Under the pieces are notes generated by a model. The model was not told where the DNA came from and ran no database searches. It saw only the letters and a program-made list of their open reading frames with translations. A stretch of 19,861 nucleotides of DNA from the NCBI GenBank assembly GCA_022839045.1, contig JALHDI010000050.1:1-19861 (forward strand), given 5' to 3'. The position numbers and the translations under genes were made by a program. This DNA comes from Sporomusaceae bacterium. Its GTDB lineage: Bacteria > Bacillota_C > Negativicutes > Sporomusales_B > UBA7701. This document shows, in pieces, positions 16,170 to 19,861 of the stretch; position 1 is the stretch's first letter; every line of letters starts with the position of its first letter.

Positions 16170-16192
16170 CTGCGGCGCCATAATTGCCCGCG

Positions 16193-17209
16193 TTATTGCG
16201 GCTTGATCCCCAGATCGTTGATCAGCTTCTTGTAAACCTCGAAGTCCTTCTTGTAGAACTCGCCGAATTGCTTGTAGTCCATGAACTTGGGCTCCAGGCC
16301 GGCCTTCTTGGCTTCCTCCTGCCAGCCCTTATCGTCGTAGACCTTCTTCAGGGCGTCGCTCAGGATCTTGATAACTTCCTCCGGCGTGCCGGGGGTCACC
16401 ACAAAACCGCGCCATTGGGCATGGACCACGTCGATGCCTTGTTCTTTCAGCGTCGGGACGTTGGGGGCTAGCGGCGAACGCTCGGCGCTCGTCACGGCGA
16501 TGGCGACAACATGGCCGGCTTCCATCGCGGCCAGGGCTTCGGAAATCGACTGGCTGGCGCTGTCGCAGTTGCTGCCGGCCACCGCGGCCAATGCCGGGGC
16601 GCCGCCGTTGAACGGCATCCGCTTGAACTTCACGCCGGTCGCCTTCTCGACCTTGAGGCGGAGGAAGTCGTGGACGTTCCAGTTGCCGCCCATACCCATG
16701 GTGATCTGCTCGGGCTTGCTCTTGGCCAGGGCGATGAATTCCTTCATGTTCTTGACGCCGAGATCCTTGCGGACGACGATGAAGTTGGCGTCGTCCGATA
16801 CCATCGCTACCGGCACGAAACTCTTCTCGTTGTAGGTGATGCCCTTCATGATAAACTGGTCGGTGAACTGGAACGGCACCAGCGCACCCATCTGATAGCC
16901 GTCCGGCTTCATCTTGGAAATGGTGGTCGCTCCTTGGACGCCGCCGCCGGCGGGTACGTTGGTGACGACGACTTTAGTGTTGTTGGGCAGATACTTTTCC
17001 AGATACTTGGCGGTAATCCTTGAGGTTACGTCTTGGCCGCCGCCGGCGGAATAGGGCACGATGATCTCGATCGGCTTCTTGGGATAATCGATTGCTTTCT
17101 TGGCCGTATCGGCGCTTTTGCCGCCGCCGCCGCAGCCGGCCACCAGCATGACGCTCAGCGCCACCGCGAGCAGGCCCAGGATCCACCGGTACTTCTTGGA
17201 AACTACCAC
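16193..17209 (-). CDS. TctC-family (Bug) solute-binding lipoprotein, copy 2
   Basis: The product is a 338-residue receptor for the second transporter. The signal peptide ends in lipobox LVAGC with Cys26, followed by a glycine-rich linker. The mature domain opens YPKKPIEIIVPYSAGGGQD and includes NVPAGGGVQGATTI and FVVTPGTPEEVIK, all usual for TctC/Bug proteins. The aspartate after YSAGGGQ lies in the ligand loop. It starts with GTG at 17209; GGGAGGG sits eight bases upstream. It is the second gene of the operon, 40 bases after the SDR gene. It shares the fold and loop motif with copy 1 but differs in most other positions, so the two receptors probably prefer different ligands. Confidence 0.94.
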   Translation of the reverse strand: MVVSKKYRWILGLLAVALSVMLVAGCGGGGKSADTAKKAIDYPKKPIEIIVPYSAGGGQDVTSRITAKYLEKYLPNNTKVVVTNVPAGGGVQGATTISKMKPDGYQMGALVPFQFTDQFIMKGITYNEKSFVPVAMVSDDANFIVVRKDLGVKNMKEFIALAKSKPEQITMGMGGNWNVHDFLRLKVEKATGVKFKRMPFNGGAPALAAVAGSNCDSASQSISEALAAMEAGHVVAIAVTSAERSPLAPNVPTLKEQGIDVVHAQWRGFVVTPGTPEEVIKILSDALKKVYDDKGWQEEAKKAGLEPKFMDYKQFGEFYKKDFEVYKKLINDLGIKPQ

Positions 17210-17249
17210 TTTACATTCCCTCCCGTTATATTTTTTGGTGCATGGAACC

Positions 17250-18014
17250 CTAGCGGATGTTATTGCCGTTGATGATCGTGTAGCCCCCGTCGACGATCAC
17301 CGCCTGGCCGGTAATAAAGCTGGCGCCCGTGATCAGGCTGACAACCGCCTCGCCGATATCCTCGGCCTCGGCCGGCCGCCCCAGCGGCGTCCCGGCGGAC
17401 AGTTTCCTGGCGAACTCCGGTTTATCGCCTACCCAGCGGGTCATGACCACGCCGGGCAACACCGCGTTCACCCGCACATCGGGGGCGAGAACGAGGGCAA
17501 ACGACTTGGTGACGCTGATCGCCGCCGCCTTCGAGGCGCAGTAGGCCATCGAACTGCCGCGGCCGGTGATGCCGGAGATCGAGCACACGTTTACCACGCA
17601 GCCCTTGTTCTTCTTCAGTTCCTCGGCGCAGGCCCGGATGAGGAAGAAGTGGCCCTTCACGTTCGTATTCCAGGCATTGTCCCAGTACTCTTCCTTCAGG
17701 CCTTCCAGGTCGTCCATGGCCACGTGGTCGGTCGTGCCGGCGTTGTTCACCACCACGTCCACCCGGCCGAACTTCGCCATCGTCTCCGCGAACATCCGGC
17801 GCGCGTCGGCGTCCTTGGATACGTCCGCCTTGCAGATCATGCCGTCGGCGCCGAGCTTTTTCGCCTCCGAGAGCGTTGCGATCGCGTCGCTCTCGGAACG
17901 CGAGTAATTGACGACCACGTTGGCCCCCCTTTCGGCCAGCATCAGCGTTACGGCCCGGCCTATACCCGTGCCGCCGCCGGTGACGATCGCCGTTTTTCCT
18001 TTCACGTCGTACAT
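17250..18014 (-). CDS. Short-chain dehydrogenase/reductase (FabG-like)
   Basis: This 254-residue classical SDR has the coenzyme motif TGGGTGIG at residues 12-19, NNAG at 90-93 and the catalytic set N118, S145, Y158 and K162 (YCASK). The N-terminus YDVKGKTAIVTGG and C-terminal ITGQAVIVDGGYT are typical of FabG-type 3-oxoacyl reductases and sugar or hydroxy-acid dehydrogenases. Tyr37-Ser-Arg after the second strand hints at NADP preference, which is inference. It is the first gene of the eleven-gene operon, with a LacI-type palindrome about 104 bases upstream. That position suggests it oxidises or reduces the imported compound or its product rather than serving fatty acid synthesis. The ATG at 18014 is preceded by AAGGAATGGTGG. 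Confidence 0.92.
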   Translation of the reverse strand: MYDVKGKTAIVTGGGTGIGRAVTLMLAERGANVVVNYSRSESDAIATLSEAKKLGADGMICKADVSKDADARRMFAETMAKFGRVDVVVNNAGTTDHVAMDDLEGLKEEYWDNAWNTNVKGHFFLIRACAEELKKNKGCVVNVCSISGITGRGSSMAYCASKAAAISVTKSFALVLAPDVRVNAVLPGVVMTRWVGDKPEFARKLSAGTPLGRPAEAEDIGEAVVSLITGASFITGQAVIVDGGYTIINGNNIR

Positions 18015-18096
18015 AGTACCACCATTCCTTCCGTGTATTTTCTGCCTGCGGGCCGTTTCCGGCCTCCCAGGCTTGATCAGCTACGTCAGTAATCTT

Positions 18097-18125
18097 GTTT
18101 AATATGAAAAAATCGTTTAAGTAAA
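18097..18125 (-). promoter_or_regulatory. Possible promoter of the SDR-TTT operon
   Basis: On the minus strand TTTACT (18125-18120) could be the -35 box. The -10 box would be TATTAA (18104-18099, spacing 15) or TTAAAC (18102-18097, spacing 17). The -35 candidate is inside the palindromic operator, as expected for repression. Both -10 candidates are weak matches. Confidence 0.4.
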
Positions 18126-18135
18126 CGTTTACTTA
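18118..18135. promoter_or_regulatory. LacI-type operator, perfect 18-bp palindrome
   Basis: TAAGTAAACGTTTACTTA is a perfect palindrome with the central CG typical of LacI/GalR-family operators. It lies between the end of the LacI-type gene (nine bases away) and the SDR gene. A partial extra half-site, TTAAACGATT, follows on the minus strand. A related site occurs in the repressor's own promoter (14 of 18 positions match). Repressor identity is inferred from adjacency. Confidence 0.78.
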
Positions 18136-18144
18136 GGCAAAATT

Positions 18145-19158
18145 TTATATCCTTCGTTCGCCGTTGCCGACAAGCAGCCGCGGCTGGAAAACGACCTCGC
18201 GATTATTGAGTCCGTTGTTCTGGATCCGCTCCAGCATAAGCTCCGCAACCTTGCCGCCCATCAGCGACGGGTCCGAGGCGGCGATCGTCGGCCGCACCGA
18301 AAACAGTTCGATGTTCTCGATCCGTTCGTACGAGACGATCGACAGTTCCTCCGGCACCCTCACGCCGTTATTCATCACGTACTTCAACACCCCGACGGTC
18401 ATCATGTTGTTCATCACGATCATCGCCGTCGGGCGGTCGCTCATCCGCGCCCAGGCGGCCGTAGCCTGGTAGCCCGCTTCCAGCGTGAAGTCGCCGTCGT
18501 ACCTATACGGGTAGCTGTCGCCGACGTCTATCCCGACCTCGTGCATCGCCTTCTGGAAGCCCAGGAACCTTTCCCGGCCGGTGCTGACGTTCAGCGAGCC
18601 GTTGAGGACGAAAATCTTGCGGTGCCCGAGGTCCAGCAGGTGGGTGGTCAGCTCGTACGTCCCCTGGACGCTGTTGCTGTCCACCAGGTCGCCGCGGAAG
18701 CAGACGTCGCGGATTTTGCGGTTGACCGCCACCACCGGGATCTTCTTGCTCAGCCCGACCACATAGTCGTCGTTCTCGCCGGTGGTGTTGAGAACCAGCC
18801 CGTCGATCTTCTTGCTCGTCAGCAGCTCGAGATAGGCCAGCTCGCGCTTTTTCCTGTTCTCGGTGCTGCAGACGATCAGGCTGTAGCCCTCTTTGTTGAC
18901 GATATCCTCGACAGCCTTGGCCATCTCGATGAAATAGTTGTTGGTGATGTCCGAAACCAGGAATCCCAGCGTAAAGGTAACGTCCTTCTTCAGGCTCCTG
19001 GCGATGAGATTAGGTACGTACTGCAGCTCGCCGATCGCCTGCAGCACGGTCTTGGTGACTTCGGGGCTGACGTAACAGTTGTTGTTGATGACCCGCGAAA
19101 CGGTGGCGACCGATACCCCCGCGTGCTTGGCAACGTCCTTGATCGTGACTTTTTCCAC
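18145..19158 (-). CDS. LacI-family transcriptional repressor
   Basis: The product is 337 residues. The N-terminal helix-turn-helix is VTIKDVAKHAGVSVATVSRVIN (residues 4-25), followed by the hinge region YVPNLIARSLKK. The ligand domain is a periplasmic-binding-protein fold (TFTLGFLVSDITNNYF, KKIDGLVLNTTGEND, LDLGHRKIFVLNGSLN). The start is GTG at 19158 because AGGGG lies about six bases ahead and the helix-turn-helix follows immediately; an in-frame ATG at 19257 adds 33 unrelated residues and reads across the promoter. It probably represses the SDR-TTT operon through the palindrome at 18118-18135, and itself through the site at 19170-19187. The effector is unknown, perhaps the imported carboxylate or a derivative. 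Confidence 0.94.
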   Translation of the reverse strand: MEKVTIKDVAKHAGVSVATVSRVINNNCYVSPEVTKTVLQAIGELQYVPNLIARSLKKDVTFTLGFLVSDITNNYFIEMAKAVEDIVNKEGYSLIVCSTENRKKRELAYLELLTSKKIDGLVLNTTGENDDYVVGLSKKIPVVAVNRKIRDVCFRGDLVDSNSVQGTYELTTHLLDLGHRKIFVLNGSLNVSTGRERFLGFQKAMHEVGIDVGDSYPYRYDGDFTLEAGYQATAAWARMSDRPTAMIVMNNMMTVGVLKYVMNNGVRVPEELSIVSYERIENIELFSVRPTIAASDPSLMGGKVAELMLERIQNNGLNNREVVFQPRLLVGNGERRI

Positions 19159-19169
19159 ACTAATCCCCT

Positions 19170-19187
19170 TCTGTAATCGTTTTCTTA
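19170..19187. promoter_or_regulatory. Second LacI-type operator-like site, repressor promoter
   Basis: On the minus strand TAAGAAAACGATTACAGA matches the perfect operator at 18118-18135 in 14 of 18 positions, including the core AAACG and TTAC. It lies just downstream of the repressor's -10 box and ends 11 bases before its GTG start, so it would block early transcription. This suggests autorepression. Confidence 0.6.
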
Positions 19188-19192
19188 TACTA

Positions 19193-19221
19193 AGATTATC
19201 ATCATCTGGCGCGGCTGTCAA
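19193..19221 (-). promoter_or_regulatory. Promoter of the LacI-family gene
   Basis: On the minus strand a consensus -35 box TTGACA (19221-19216) is followed after 17 bases by TAATCT (19198-19193), a weaker -10 box. The predicted start of transcription falls at the edge of the operator-like site. A second AT-rich hexamer, TATAAG, lies too far for standard spacing. Confidence 0.55.
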
Positions 19222-19263
19222 CAGAAAATGCGGAATAGTCAGACATCGCTCAGGCAAGCGGCC

Positions 19264-19299
19264 GTCCGCCGGCCGTTCGTTGCGGCGCAGCCGGCGGAC
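19264..19299 (-). repeat. Inverted repeat after the maoC-like gene
   Basis: GTCCGCCGGC (19264-19273) and GCCGGCGGAC (19290-19299) are perfect 10-base arms 13 bases past the maoC-like stop on the minus strand. A U-run is missing, so it may be a Rho-assisted end or a stabiliser. It separates the acyl-CoA genes from the repressor promoter. Confidence 0.45.
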
Positions 19300-19311
19300 G
19301 GGGCACCCCGT

Positions 19312-19728
19312 TTACTTCTTGAGCATCGTCGCTTTGCCGTCGACCACCAGCACGCCGTCCTGGTTGGTCACCGTCGTTCTGAATATCAGCCGGTTTTTGG
19401 CCTCGATCTTCTCGATGCACTCGACCGTGGCCGTCACCGTGTCGCCGATTTTCACCGGGGCGCGGAAAGCAAGCTCCTGGCCCATATAAATGGTGTTGGC
19501 TCCCGGCAGGGCGGTGCCGAGAACGGCCGAGATGAAGCCTGCCGACAGCATGCCGTGAGCGATCCGCTCCTTGAACATCGTCCGCTTGGCAAACTCGCTG
19601 TCGATATGCACCGGGTTGAAGTCGCCGGTCACGCCGGCGAAGGTATAGACGTCGGACTCGCTCACCGTCTTGGTCATGCTCGCCTTGTCGCCCACCTTGA
19701 CGTCGACGAACGGGATATCCTGTACCAT
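19312..19728 (-). CDS. MaoC-like (R)-specific enoyl-CoA hydratase
   Basis: This 138-residue single hot-dog domain protein matches the usual size of (R)-specific enoyl-CoA hydratases. The catalytic pair is D36 and H41 in GDFNPVHID, and the second conserved segment ERIAHGMLSAGF follows. It should hydrate an enoyl-CoA to the (R)-3-hydroxyacyl-CoA in the cytoplasm. It begins with ATG at 19728, with AAAGGAG eight bases upstream, 21 bases after the acyl-CoA dehydrogenase stop, so the two are one operon. Desaturation by the dehydrogenase followed by hydration is a sensible pathway pair. Thioesterase or other hot-dog functions are less likely given the D/H motif. Confidence 0.92.
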   Translation of the reverse strand: MVQDIPFVDVKVGDKASMTKTVSESDVYTFAGVTGDFNPVHIDSEFAKRTMFKERIAHGMLSAGFISAVLGTALPGANTIYMGQELAFRAPVKIGDTVTATVECIEKIEAKNRLIFRTTVTNQDGVLVVDGKATMLKK

Positions 19729-19749
19729 AACGGAATCTCCTTTCGTCCC

Positions 19750-19861
19750 TTAGCGGAGGATGGCCCCCGAGATAACCATCTTCTGCACCTGGTTGGTGCC
19801 CTCGTAGATCTGGGCGATCTTCGCGTCGCGCATCAGGCGTTCGACCGGGTATTCGCGGCTG
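19750..19861 (-). CDS. Acyl-CoA dehydrogenase, C-terminal end only
   Basis: Only the last 36 residues are inside the window. They read [18 protein letters not shown] and then [15 protein letters not shown] before a TAA stop. The IYEGTNQVQ motif is the flavin-adenine contact segment near the C-terminus of short-chain acyl-CoA dehydrogenases. These enzymes desaturate acyl-CoA at C2-C3, passing electrons to an electron-transfer flavoprotein. The start and most of the gene lie to the right of the window. It appears to be followed directly by the maoC-like gene in one operon. Chain-length preference cannot be judged from this fragment. Confidence 0.9.
   Translation of the reverse strand, partial: SREYPVERLMRDAKIAQIYEGTNQVQKMVISGAILR

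Noticed and set aside
17100..18092. Plus-strand open frame of 330 residues across the SDR gene
   Set aside because: It spans the SDR gene and the operator region with no start signals and a shadow-like composition.
19301..19318. AAGTAAACG at the maoC-like stop as a third operator
   Set aside because: Only one half-site matches, and it is made by the Lys codon, stop codon and following bases; no palindrome.

Overview
The window is GC-rich, and every gene I can support lies on the minus strand, so transcription runs from the right edge to the left. An anaerobic, high-GC Firmicute is the best fit, possibly one of the Negativicutes. The reasons are the split glycine decarboxylase (gcvPA plus gcvPB), a tandem glycine riboswitch, strong GGAGG-type ribosome binding sites, frequent GTG starts, several tripartite tricarboxylate transporter (TTT) genes and acyl-CoA metabolism genes. 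This taxonomic placement is inference from gene content.

Layout in the direction of transcription. (1) 19861-19312: the end of an acyl-CoA dehydrogenase gene and a MaoC-type hydratase gene. (2) 19158-18145: a LacI-family repressor with its own promoter and an operator-like site. (3) 18014-7982: an apparent eleven-gene operon: SDR dehydrogenase, TctC, TctB, TctA, amidohydrolase, DUF3795-like protein, ferredoxin-fusion protein, a 207-residue orphan, then a second TctC, TctB, TctA. The largest gap is 80 bases. A perfect 18-bp palindrome lies in front of the first gene, and a partly matching site lies in the repressor's own promoter. (4) 7770-6991: a single nitrilase-superfamily amidohydrolase. 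(5) 6890-1: a tandem glycine riboswitch with a terminator, then gcvT-gcvH-gcvPA-gcvPB and two radical SAM genes, tightly packed or overlapping.

How the genes work together. The gcv block is the glycine cleavage system under glycine control. The two radical SAM proteins resemble the archaeal-type two-protein lipoyl synthase (LipS1/LipS2), which would make the lipoyl group that GcvH needs. The eleven-gene operon looks like a LacI-controlled uptake and catabolic unit. Two unrelated-looking TTT systems bracket a small cassette of metal- and iron-sulfur-type proteins of unknown pathway; the substrate cannot be read from sequence. This cassette is the best candidate for undescribed biology.

The leftmost ~480 bases look foreign. 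The second radical SAM gene runs in frame into amidohydrolase-like and then ceramidase-like sequence, each incomplete. This is more likely a chimeric contig end than a real fusion protein. I saw no tRNA, rRNA, CRISPR array, insertion sequence or phage gene.
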